Source: Styela clava (taxonomy: Eukaryota; Chordata; Ascidiacea; Stolidobranchia; Styelidae). From it: DNA of 64,000 nt. The notes beneath the pieces are model-generated. The model saw only the letters and a program-made list of their open reading frames with translations. It was not told the origin of the DNA and made no database searches. Below are positions 36,561-54,292 of the stretch, piece by piece. Each line of letters starts with the position of its first letter. Position 1 is the first letter of the stretch. The translations under genes were made by a program, and so were the position numbers. The DNA lies in assembly GCF_964204865.1 (NCBI RefSeq), contig NC_135252.1, positions 6,655,383-6,719,382 on the forward strand, read 5' to 3'.

Positions 36561-39500
36561 TTAACTTTTTGTTGGAGAATAAAGAAATAAAATATCTTCA
36601 TCTGTCCCATAACTTTTCCGGGCTCTTTCAAGAGTTTCAAAAGTGCATTGAACGTGTTCACCTGGGATAGAAAAGAACATAAAATCAAAGGTCAAAATTG
36701 TTATTCAAACAAAATGACCTTGAAGCACAAAAGCAGGGGATTACCAATTATTTTACTTCTTTACAATTCAGTTAACACAAAGACACGATTTCATAAAACA
36801 AATGCAATGCAACCTATCAAAATGAAAATTTGGTCTCACCGTCAGGGCTAGGGTCATTTAGGAAAAATATTTTTCGGTTCAAGTCATAGCCTACTATGAC
36901 AACAAAATGACCCCAATAATCCGAACTCATTTGATTATTTTCTGCGTTCAATTGTTGTGATGTAATGGTAGAGTATTCGCCACCATTCCAGCAACAAAAC
37001 CAAAAACAGCATGGAATTTCTTGAGGTGAGTTTGATGCCAAATTGCTGCTATCCACTGGATTACTATGCAGTTCTTTGTCATTGATGAGAACAATTATTG
37101 GCTGTAAAAACGAATAGCGGTACTGAAAATCATATGCTGCATAATTGACACACAATAAAATCGGTTGAAATCCAGGTAAAACACACTGTCTTAAATCATA
37201 ATATATTAAAAGATGACTATAATAACTTAAGCCTGTGATTCTTGTGAATGGAATATCAAATTTGATTTGGAAGTACAAAACAAATATTCCAATCCTCGCT
37301 TGCGCAACAAACATTGGGACAATGGATAACCAGGCCTTATGTTAACACTCTGCCATTGCTACAAAATACTACATATAACTTTTTTGTATCAATATTTTGC
37401 AACAAGCCTTGAGCATAAAGAGTATAACCTCATATCTACAAAACTCCACTCTAGTATCGAATTTAAAATCATCATATTCCTAGCTTAATGTAACATTACC
37501 ATTACCACGATGACCAGATCAACCCAAAGCTTTAATATAACTGTTACAGCAAAACAGTGCCTTATTCTATTCAGTGAAAAATAGGAGTGAGAAAGTATCT
37601 CAATCTTGACACTGCCTGACTGGAGCAATTTTTAGTACTCGATTTTATGAAATTCATTTGCGAAAACATGGATGCCTTGTTTTTCAAACGCTAATGCATT
37701 GCAAACTAGTATGTTATTTTTGCCATCCCCCTTGGTTCATGCACCTAGGAATGGGAACTGTCGTAACTAGACAAGTTGCGGGAAATGAACATAATCAATT
37801 ATATTCTTATGTCATAAACGTTGTATCAGTGTTGCCGCTGGTAGCTGCATACCGGTATACTACAGTAGCTCGCTTATTGTTAGATTGAATTGAGGCAAGT
37901 TTTATTATGAATTTTAAATGCTGAAATGTTTTTTGCATTTTTTTACCGAAAAAACATGGTGGGTCAGCAGTTCGCCATCTCTGCTAGCCCTATATAACAA
38001 GTTGCATACATTGTCAAAATTATTATGTTTCCTGACATTTGTGTGGTTGATGACAATTTCATGCACAATATTGAATAAAAATCACCTGTTCAGTTTCGAG
38101 ATGCTTTAATATACAAGACAAATCAACAGAACGTTTTTCAACTTTGACATTTTTATCATTAGCTGTTGAAAATGACAAGTTAACTCGTTTTTCTTCTTCA
38201 GATAAATCTGATTCCATCTCATTCATATAAAATGACTCAGTTCTATAATTGCTGTCTACACCCAACGTTTTGGTGCAAAATTGGTGAGAGATATCTACAA
38301 AATGAATGTTGAAATTATAAGTTTTCTCTTAATTTTTACTATTGCTTGACCTTATCAAACTATGAGGAATATTTCAGAAATATGAACACTTTTATTCACA
38401 ATTTTATAATATTGCTATTAGTTATAAAGGGTTCCATTACATTTGAACCCACGTACATTTGAACCCATGACAATTGCACCTGTATGCTATTGCACCTATG
38501 GAATTTTTTTTGTTTCACGGATAGTTAAACCCATACTAACCCTAACCCATGGGTTTTAGCACCCGCATATAGATTGAACCCGTGGATATACGCATGGGTT
38601 CAAATGTACGGTGACCGTTATAAAGTGGTAATAGGCGAGACCTAGCTTTAGCAATTGCATGAATAGATCATGTACAGAAATAAGATTACTTAGTATTACA
38701 AATAATGAATGGCGTGCACGAAGCTAACTCCAAATTCATGTTTGCCAATGACTACCTGCCGCCAGAGCCTTGTTTGAATCAATAAAACCATTTTATAAAA
38801 TATGTATTTAATAATCAAAATCTGATTAGAAAATTACCAGGCTTTTGATTTTGAGCAGCCTATACATTAATATGACATAAAAAGGTAGGGTCAGCAAGTT
38901 TACATTTTTTCGAAGTACAGGAATGAAAAAAAAATAAATGATTATGCCCACATATTGCCGAGAGAAAAACGCGCATACAGGTACAGTGATAACTTAACAG
39001 GTGTTGGCATGATTTAGATATGCTAATACAATCAACAGATCTACAAGATTATAATGCAGTAAAATATAAACAAAATACTAAAAATATTACCTAAAATTTG
39101 ACAAAGATAAGCCAAGTCAATTGTCCAAACACTTTTGCCCAAGTTATGCTCTTTGCAGGCTTCTTCAATGGTATTTACTGGCGACAAGGGCTTCAAGTAT
39201 CTGTTTTAAAGTAGAACTAAACTGTGAAACTCGAGAATTGAGAAATGCCTATTTCCTGGCTCTGAGTAATATCCTAATTGTGTTGCCAGAAACACAGACG
39301 ATTTCATGTTTTCAGATTTTGGCATCGGTTTGTTTCTCAGAATAAAGTTATATATTGATTCTAAATGAGTGAATAAAATAATAATGGGCAACTGCGCTTA
39401 GTACCGTAGCAAGGCGAGAGGCTGTGTCTCACATTATAGAGACATTATACAGTTTGTTGCCCTGAAAAATTAAAAATAAATTAATCAGATTAAAAGTATG

Positions 39501-39986
39501 TACCGGTATGTGTATTTATTCTGTTATTTGTATCATGATGATAATATGAATAAGAAGGCAATATTAATGTTGAACACAGATAAATATGTAGATCCTACCC
39601 TATAATCGCAAGGCCATACAGGTATAGTCTACCGTACCGGTACCGTATGCCAAAACACATATAGCCTATGCCACATTCATTTCTGATATCCAGACTTCCA
39701 CATCTAACTTTTTCAGGTCACACCCTTAATAGAAGTCAAAAATACTGCTTCAGTTCCATTAGGCCTTAATTTTGAATGCAACGGCGCTCGTGGAATGTAC
39801 ACTGAACAAACAGACAAATGCAGAATCCAAGTTAACGGATACTTGTACCCGGCACCGTACCAACCTTGTCGTCATTCTTAAGCAAGCCAGGCCACAGTCC
39901 CACGATCCTTCTTGCGGTATATGCGGGACGTCTTCGATAAGAGTGAAAGTTTTCCCAACATTGGCGAACATGCTAACCCCCGCCAT
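36561..39986 (-). CDS. GUCD1: GUCD1-like protein (guanylyl cyclase domain-containing 1), 5 exons
   Basis: Exons in transcript order: 39986-39865, 39200-39091, 38294-38086, 37101-36840, 36661-36561. The sum is 804 nt, or 267 aa (human about 240). Matches to the Guanylyl_C family (PF09778) run the whole length: W-D-C-G-L-A-C-L-R-M, V-W-T-I-D-L-A-Y-L, F-C-T-K-T-L-G-V-D, P-I-I-V-L-I-N, H-F-V-V-I-V-G-Y and the C-terminal S-Y-G-T-D-E-D-I-L-F-L-Y. The fold is papain-like, and despite the name cyclase activity is not established. Phases (2,1,0,1) are consistent at every junction. The ATG directly follows TTCATTGCAG, a strong splice acceptor, suggesting a leader is spliced on. The gene lies just downstream of, and codirectional with, the EF-hand gene. 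Confidence 0.92.
38430..38616. mobile_element. small foldback-type element made of minisatellite units (187 bp)
   Basis: In intron 3 of the GUCD1-like gene. Left end GGTTCCATTACATTTGAACCC is the inverted counterpart of the right end GGGTTCAAATGTACGGTGACC. The interior is 16-bp minisatellite units. A perfect 9-bp target duplication GTTATAAAG flanks it at 38421-38429 and 38617-38625. No coding content. Confidence 0.85.
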
Positions 39987-40184
39987 CTGCAATGAACTTA
40001 GTAAGAAATGCCCCGGCAACCTGGCATTTTCAAATGTTATATGAGGGTTTTCCCCGTGATTTGTACGTTGCTCTTTCGTGCCAGACACTGCACAAAAAGC
40101 ATTTAAATTTTATTCAAATGAAATTTGCGCAAGGAGCGATAATATTCAATATACAGAAAACAAACACGTTTAGTAAAAAAAACA
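39987..40184 (-). promoter_or_regulatory. EF-hand/GUCD1 intergenic region with poly(A) signal and splice acceptors
   Basis: On the minus strand, an AATAAA (40109-40114) lies about 70 nt after the EF-hand stop. It is followed by CTTTTTGTGCAG (about 40090-40101) and by TTCATTGCAG ending at 39987, immediately before the GUCD1 ATG. This spacing of poly(A) signal, about 120 nt, acceptor and ATG looks like an intercistronic region of a trans-spliced operon. It could also be two tightly packed independent genes. Confidence 0.5.
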
Positions 40185-40754
40185 TTAAAATAAGCCATCC
40201 GCAATTTGTTGCGAAACACTCATGTTCCGTAGCTTTGCAACTTGACGAGCTCCACGAGTTACGATGTTCAGGATGTTTTCTTCTACAGGATCTTTTTTGT
40301 CGGCTCTTTGCAATCTACTAATTACAATCAAAAACTCTTCAAAATCGACCGTACCAGAATGGTCAATGTCCATAGAGTTGAAACATCGCCAGCGTTCGTT
40401 AGGTTTACTTGATTCTCCGAATTCATCTAAAACGCTGTTCATCTCGATGAAGTCGAGAATGCCATCGCGGTTAGAATCAAAGATTAGAAATTGCGCTTTA
40501 AAATTGCTTATCTCAGCAGGAGACCAATGAGGAAACTTTTTAGCATACTCTTCATCGGAAACATCTAAAAGCTTTCGCCGAGTGTTGCTGTTTTGGCGGC
40601 TTGCGAAAACCTCTTCTAAGTGAGCATAGTGAAGTTTTTCTATGACGTTTTCTTCTTTTGGGATGTTTTTCCTTTCCCCGAATGAATTATAATCTTGGGG
40701 CCTGTGGTAGCTGATGATCTCGGGCTGCAAAGGGTAGGACATAAGATTTCCCAT
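40185..40754 (-). CDS. EF-hand protein with N-myristoylation-type start, single exon
   Basis: 189 aa. It starts M-G-N-L-M-S, fitting an N-myristoylation signal (Gly2, Ser6), so membrane attachment is plausible. Two canonical EF-hands bind calcium: loop 1 at residues 93-104 (D-S-N-R-D-G-I-L-D-F-I-E) and loop 2 at 129-140 (D-I-D-H-S-G-T-V-D-F-E-E), with coordinating positions 1, 3, 5, 9 and 12 filled. The N-terminal ~80 residues and the basic C-terminal tail (T-R-G-A-R-Q-V-A-K-L-R) have no assignment. I do not recognise the orthologue. It is shorter than most calcium sensors of the four-EF-hand class. No introns, unlike its neighbours. Confidence 0.88.
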   Translation of the reverse strand: MGNLMSYPLQPEIISYHRPQDYNSFGERKNIPKEENVIEKLHYAHLEEVFASRQNSNTRRKLLDVSDEEYAKKFPHWSPAEISNFKAQFLIFDSNRDGILDFIEMNSVLDEFGESSKPNERWRCFNSMDIDHSGTVDFEEFLIVISRLQRADKKDPVEENILNIVTRGARQVAKLRNMSVSQQIADGLF

Positions 40755-41754
40755 CCCGATCTTACGTCGTGCAAACCTCGTGACAATCAGTCACACGCAG
40801 CGTAAAGTGCGATGGCAGATAACAGTTGCATCCCGGCTCCGATAGATCAGCGATTATTGCGATGCAAATAAGATTTTATGACGTAACAATGCAAATTCCC
40901 CCGACCTGGGTGACGCAATAATGGATATTATATTACGTGAAGTCGGTTTGGACACGAATGGCGCACGCCCATCTGTCAATGATGGCGTCTGCTGATTGTG
41001 GTTGTAAATTATAATGTTGAGTTCCCTTCTCACCTTTTACCTATCGGGTGTGCACCGCACTCCTTATCGTAGTTAATTTGCCATTGCTGGAGGAGGTTGG
41101 GCATTTGTCGGAAACCAACGCTGTTCTCATTTAATAAATGAACTTTTGACTTCAGGCTGTCAGACTCAGGACTATTTCTCTCTCAGTTGGTTAGCGATAG
41201 GTACCGGTACACCGGTGTGAATATGTTAGGGAAGGTTATTTTCAGATTTTGGATGGATACTAAAGGTACGGTAGGCACCTGACAGCCTGAGGATTGCCAA
41301 TGTCAAAAAAAAAATTTCAGTTCTTGCTTAACTGTTATAAATTACCAATCTTCTGATCTTGATTACCGTACCGGTACCGTACAGCCGTATGTGACACCAG
41401 ATCCAAGCAAACAAGTAAATTAGCCGTCCAGCGAACTGCGCTTGAATACCGTAGGCTACACATTTACTTTCTGAAATATGTTATAGCCTAGTCTACTGCA
41501 TTCAAGCATTAATATCCAGGTATCTGAATATGATCTCATGCACTAAATTCTTAATGGCAGAATGAAGTAATTTTGAAATCAGACATCCTCAGACGAGCAG
41601 TTTACATCAATCAGTCAATGGGAAGAAAAGAACAAGCATGCGGTTCAAAGTCTGATTTTGGGTTGGCGAAACGTTACAGAAATACATTTATGTCTGTATG
41701 TTAGTGTGCAGCAGGACTATTAAATTGCATAGTATAGTATTTTTATTCTTGCAG
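40755..41754. other. upstream region of the EF-hand gene; no other gene
   Basis: Contains repeated TACCGGTACC-type palindromic words (about 41200 and 41360, also about 39640). The stretch 41645-41720 (CGAAACGTTACAGAAATACA) is also found at 25320-25385. Promoter of the minus-strand EF-hand gene presumably lies just above 40754. Confidence 0.4.
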
Positions 41755-41895
41755 CCGGACAGTATCCTCGCATTATACGAATACACTAGCGAAAAGGCAT
41801 TGAGAGAAGAATTGGAAATCAGTCCTGCGAAACCTCTTTTGATAAATGATTTTTTGATTATTTTGTTTCTTAATAATGAATCAAAGCTGCTCTAA
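41755..41895 (+). CDS. possible orphan terminal exon
   Basis: Preceded by the strong acceptor TTTTTATTCTTGCAG, with an open phase-0 frame of 46 codons (P-D-S-I-L-A-L-Y-E-Y ... N-E-S-K-L-L) to TAA. Composition looks protein-like, but I recognise no family and find no upstream partner exon. Part of the preceding sequence is repetitive. Confidence 0.25.
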   Translation, partial: PDSILALYEYTSEKALREELEISPAKPLLINDFLIILFLNNESKLL

Positions 41896-42136
41896 AGATA
41901 CATTTAACTTATACAATGCTTTTTTTGGTCGGCATTGGCAGATTGGTATGCTCACTAACCTGCAATGTCAACAAGCTTTAGGTGCATAATGTATCTGCAT
42001 TGATATTAAAATTTATATATTATATTCGCAGGGCACACATCAGCTTATCCCAATCATAAGAATAGTAGACTTATTAATTCTTACAACAAATAATAGAATT
42101 ATCTCGGCATCTTTAAAATACTACTGATAGTTGAAT

Positions 42137-49979
<7,843 letters not shown>

Positions 49980-50819
49980 AACTTTTCCCATCAGAAGCAT
50001 TTTCATTTTATCATATTTGACATAGTCTTCAAAAGAACTTTTTTTTGCTTCGCACAAAACTAGGACAGATAGATGTGTTATGTTTCTTTTTTTTTCAAAC
50101 TTATTTATGATATGATTGATGTTCAGTTCTTGTTGTCAGGTAGAAAATATTTAACTGTGATAATTTGATTGATTTTAAGTTTTAAGAAAGTGCAAAGACA
50201 TTGTTGAGCTAAATCACTAACCATTACTGCGTGAATTTTCAGATTTATTTAGGTTATATGTCTATATATCATAAGTTTTTTTAAGTTACTCGAATGTTGT
50301 ATCATAAATATTCTATTATAACTGTTTGTAAGCAAAAGTACAGAATGTGATGCTTCTTATGGACGTATTTGCATGCATATTTATTTGTCTTGGTACTGGT
50401 AAGACTAGAAATTCCAGATGGCATTCATTCAATTTGTTTTGATACAATATTTAGCATGTGTAATTTTTTTCACCAGTTATATTTATCAGTGTTGCGCTCG
50501 CTGGGAGTAAAATGTAGTGATATTCAATGACAATACCAATGCTTATTAAATTTGCACACATATTAAATACTCCCCTCCATATTAAAAATTCGAACTTGGC
50601 CATGAAAATCATAAATTGTCACTCACTTTTAGTAATCAAATCGCGAATGACATGCGTCTACCTAATGCTAGGCAAGCTACCTTTCACTTGTATTTGAATG
50701 AATGTAATATACACTAGTGATAGCTAAATTTGTTTTTGTACATATATACTAAGGACTAAGTCACTGCATGGTTATCAGTCGTTCTTTAATTTGTTGAATT
50801 ATTTAAGCAGAGTTAATTA

Positions 50820-50825
50820 AATAAA
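50820..50825 (+). terminator. polyadenylation signal of the REEP5-like gene
   Basis: AATAAA about 840 nt after the REEP5 stop, followed by a GT-rich stretch (CAATGTGTTCC and TTTTGTTCTC). It implies a long AT-rich 3' UTR from 49980. Earlier signals cannot be excluded. Confidence 0.5.
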
Positions 50826-50970
50826 GCAATGTGTTCCATATAATATGTATCATATTTTGTTCTCTAGAAGTAAGAGTATTTGATGTTGTCGAGCCTCAAA
50901 TGATGCTAACCCGAATAGAACTTTAAACTAACCTTCATACACCGACGTGGGTTCGGATTTTTACCTGATT

Positions 50971-51194
50971 ACTTATCGATCTTAAGATCGGTAAGTTTGT
51001 TGATAGGTATTTGCCTGTCTGTTAGATGCACGCGATATCTCACGAAAGCGAGGTTCAATCTGCCCCAAATATTGCATGTGCATTCACTATAGCTCGTACC
51101 AAAAGCCGATTGATTTGGATGAATTATGTCGTATAATTAGAGAGTTATTAATTAATTGGTGATGGGACACGCGGTGTCACTATAGAGTCAGAGT
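50971..51194 (+). repeat. interspersed repeat, one of an inverted pair
   Basis: About 224 bp from ACTTATCGATCTTAAGATCG to GTGTCACTATAGAGTC. The same sequence is inverted at 53701-53926. It includes a palindrome at one end (CGATCTTAAGATCG) and a GTCTGTTAGATGCACGCGATATCTC core. Possibly the 3' part of a retroposon. Class not assigned. Confidence 0.75.
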
Positions 51195-51273
51195 GAATAA
51201 ATGGGGGATCCCCTAACTTTCATCGATAAGTCTTCGATATTCTCTCATTCAAAAATAAATATCGTAATCGTTA

Positions 51274-51480
51274 CTCCCGAAGCATGTGGACCAAGTTGGC
51301 GGACACCGGAACGTGGTATGCGTACCAGGTTAGGCAATGATTCCAGATAAAAATACTAAGGAAGTCACTCTGATAGTCCCTGAACTCGTAATAGAACTAA
51401 AATTGGAATAAAATTATGACCTAACCTGGTACACATACTACGTTCCGGTGTCCGCCTTCTTGGTTCAAATACCTCGGGAG
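51274..51480. mobile_element. MITE, CTCCCGAAG family, split at its right end
   Basis: Left end CTCCCGAAGCATGTGGACCA, right end CTTGGTTCAAATACCTCGGGAG, with GGCGGACACCGGAACG and its complement inside. A hAT element has inserted at its very end, duplicating CTCGGGAG, so the true right end is at 52947. Confidence 0.85.
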
Positions 51481-52939
51481 CAGTGTTCCCTCTAAGAAAA
51501 ATTCACACTGCGCAAATGTTGGTTTTACTGAGCAAGACTATTTTAACGCTGTGAAATGTTACAATAGTAGCCTATTATTTATTATCGGAATGCGAAAAAA
51601 GCACACATTAAATTTAAATAGCTTCTTCTTGTTTTCGTGCTTTTTCAACGTTTATACACTTTGTCCATGTTTGTAGTGTTTTATTGCTAAATCAAGCGAC
51701 AATCATACAAAGAACAATACTTAATGTACAATCTCAACATTTTTGTTGTTGAAATATCATTGCTTTCATCAACAATCAGGGTATGAAATTTTGTTTGTCT
51801 TGCGCTTAGTAAAATTTCTTTCCTGGCGACAAATTCTATGCTCTTCAAAAATTCAAAGCCATAATTTTTGTTTCAACATGAATGTGTCAATTTAGTCTAT
51901 TTTGACACACGACTATTTATCACCTCGCGACAATATTGATGAATTCAGCTTAACACGTGGTAGAACACTATCTATGTGAGGCTTTATTTCAAAACTTCAT
52001 TTTCTTCTGCGGTTGGTATTGCGGTGAGAAAGTTCGAACAACCTCCTCTTGCTTCAACGTTTCGCTTCTGAGTTAATGCATCTAATGCAGTGGTTCCCAA
52101 CCTTTCTACCCTGGCGGACCGGTTAAATTAAATAAAATGTATTCGCGGACCGGCAAAAAGGGAAATAGGTAGAACATAAAATAACATATACTTGCATAAC
52201 AACATGAAGTGCTGGTCACCGATTTCGCGTAAAAAATACAGAAAAGCACGCATGCTGATTTCCAGGTTTATAAATCTTGCGAGATTTGAGGGAGCGATTT
52301 TGCGATTAATTGGAAACGAAGTGTGATCACACGGCGCCAAGACGTTGCCAGGCTATTAATACCGCCCTCACCAAACAGTAATATGACGGCGGAAGAGAAA
52401 TGTGTAATAAACCAACGTAAATCCGTCTTTTCGGATTCGATAAAGCGATCGAAACGGCAGAAAATCAACAAAACGAAATTTCTCACTGAACGGCAAAATA
52501 GCTTCGTGGGCCGGCACCGGCGGTCGGAAACCACTGATCTAGTGCGTCAATATGCTTTTTCTGATTTGAACGGCGTCTTAGATGGTCAACTTCCCATCCA
52601 AGATTTGCCTTTTCCAAATCACTATTAGGTGCCACTTCCCGACAAATTTTGCAGATTATCAGATTCCTTAACGCGGAACAGCGATAAATTTGCGTCACCG
52701 GCATATAGAAATCAATGTACTTGAGCGTGACATACACGTGTGTGACTTCACAATGACCAGTAATCACCAAAATACGCGTGAAACATAGAACGAGCATTCT
52801 AGTTAAGCGTTAATAAATATGACATATAAAATATGAGCAACACTTTGATAACGCAATGTTGCAACTGCGCGAGAATGAGATTTTACTGCGCAAATGCCCA
52901 GGTGGCACTGCGCAGTTGCGCAGCTTAGAGGGAACCTTG
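51481..52939. mobile_element. hAT-type non-autonomous element (1459 bp)
   Basis: Termini CAGTGTTCCCTCTAAG and CTTAGAGGGAACCTTG are inverted, with subterminal CACTGCGCAA and TTGCGCAG. A perfect 8-bp duplication CTCGGGAG lies at 51473-51480 and 52940-52947. No transposase frame is readable. Confidence 0.9.
52088..52536. mobile_element. nested hAT-type MITE (449 bp)
   Basis: Ends CAGTGGTTCCCAACCTTTC and GGCGGTCGGAAACCACTG. Flanks ATCTAATG (52080-52087) and ATCTAGTG (52537-52544) form an 8-bp duplication with one mismatch. It carries GGCGGACCGG and CCGGCACCGG subterminal repeats. The open frames on either strand here are not recognisable proteins. Confidence 0.88.
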
Positions 52940-53034
52940 CTCGGGAGTATCAATTAATCTCCGTGAGACCAAAATTGACACCTAAAACATGTGAAAAATG
53001 AAAAGCTTACCACCTATGAGACAATAGGCTAGGT

Positions 53035-54284
53035 CAGGGCAGGGTCAGGGTGGTCCAACCTGCGGGCCACATGCCGCCCTCGGACACATTCCGTGCGGCC
53101 CGCAGAACAATTTTAGCGTGCACTAAACTATTGGCAGATGTTTGTATTTCTGAGTTATTTTCCAACTGGGAATGGCACTTTTCAAATTCTCAATGTCGGG
53201 ATTGATGTTTGTTAAAATCACGGCATTTCAATATTGTATCTATAAAAGTAAAGACGGGGCCAATATGTGAATGACGTCATCTGATCGATAAAAATAGAAA
53301 GAAATGTCTTGGCAGACAGGACCAAGTCGATGAGATGAGTCGCGCTTTTTATATAAACTTTGTACCGTTAAGCTCGCGTCAAGTAACTACTCATATGGAG
53401 AGACGATTTGTGCTTGTATTTTCGTGAAATCACCCCTCTATTTTAAAGCCTTGGCAATGTGACAGCAGTGACCAACCGCAGAGCTGACTTAGCACCGTGA
53501 TCCACTTTTATTAGCCGGGTCCGGGTCCTAACTTGGATGGACTAGTTGTTTTTTGACAATAGCACAAGCTGGCCTATTCACACAACAAGTAATAAAATTA
53601 GTCAAGTATAACAATTAATTATACAATAAGTGTAAAACGAGAATATCGGTCGGAGACCGTAGAGGCGTAGACTTATCGATCAAAACTGCGGTTTCGATTC
53701 GTGACTCTATAGTGACACCGCGTGTCCCATCACTAATTAATTAATAACTCGCTAATTATACGACATAATTCATTCAAAACAGGCTTCTGGTCCGAGATAT
53801 GATGAATGCACATGCAAAATTCGGAGCAGATTCAATCTTGCCTTCTTGAGATATCGCGTTCATCTAACAGACATACAGACAGACAAATACCTATCAACAT
53901 ACTTACCGATCTTAAGATCGATAAGTAGAAAGATGACCAAAGTGAACTGAGAGGAAACGTATTTCCCTCCCCACAACAACGTTAAACCCCAGTGTGTGAT
54001 GTGTGTTCAAGTAATATTTATCACGAAAGAATATAATTTTAGGACATTACAAAACCAAACACGAGGAATGATACTGGACATATTTCTCGGGAAGCAATTT
54101 TATAATAAATAAAGGCAATAGCCTATATAATATTTTCCTTAAAAACTGATTAGAATGGTAAACTTTTATCCTTAAATATATTTGACATGAGTAAACTCGC
54201 AATGCTTCGATTCCTTTCGGGGGCCCGCGAGACATCCTCAAAAGTTTTTGCGGTCCGCCAACTTCGCAACCTTGGACCACCCTG
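53035..54284. mobile_element. hAT-type non-autonomous element (1250 bp)
   Basis: The left end has a short tandem CAGGGCAGGGTCAGGGTGG, then TCCAACCTGCGGGCC. The right end is CCTTGGACCACCCTG. A perfect 8-bp duplication GGCTAGGT lies at 53027-53034 and 54285-54292. The interspersed repeat 53701-53926 has inserted inside. Confidence 0.88.
53701..53926 (-). repeat. interspersed repeat, inverted partner of 50971-51194
   Basis: Reads GACTCTATAGTGACACCGCG through GATCTTAAGATCGATAAGT, the inverse of the copy 2.5 kb upstream, with scattered substitutions. It sits inside the 53035-54284 hAT element, so it inserted after that element. Confidence 0.75.
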
Positions 54285-54292
54285 GGCTAGGT

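Noticed and set aside
36817-37314. 165-codon single-exon protein on the minus strand
   Set aside because: Only the part from 37101 to 36840 matches GUCD1; the rest is intron read-through ending in a TTTTTACAG acceptor.
52323-52628. 101-codon basic frame, possible protein gene
   Set aside because: It lies inside and across the end of a nested hAT MITE with a near-perfect target duplication; no family resemblance.
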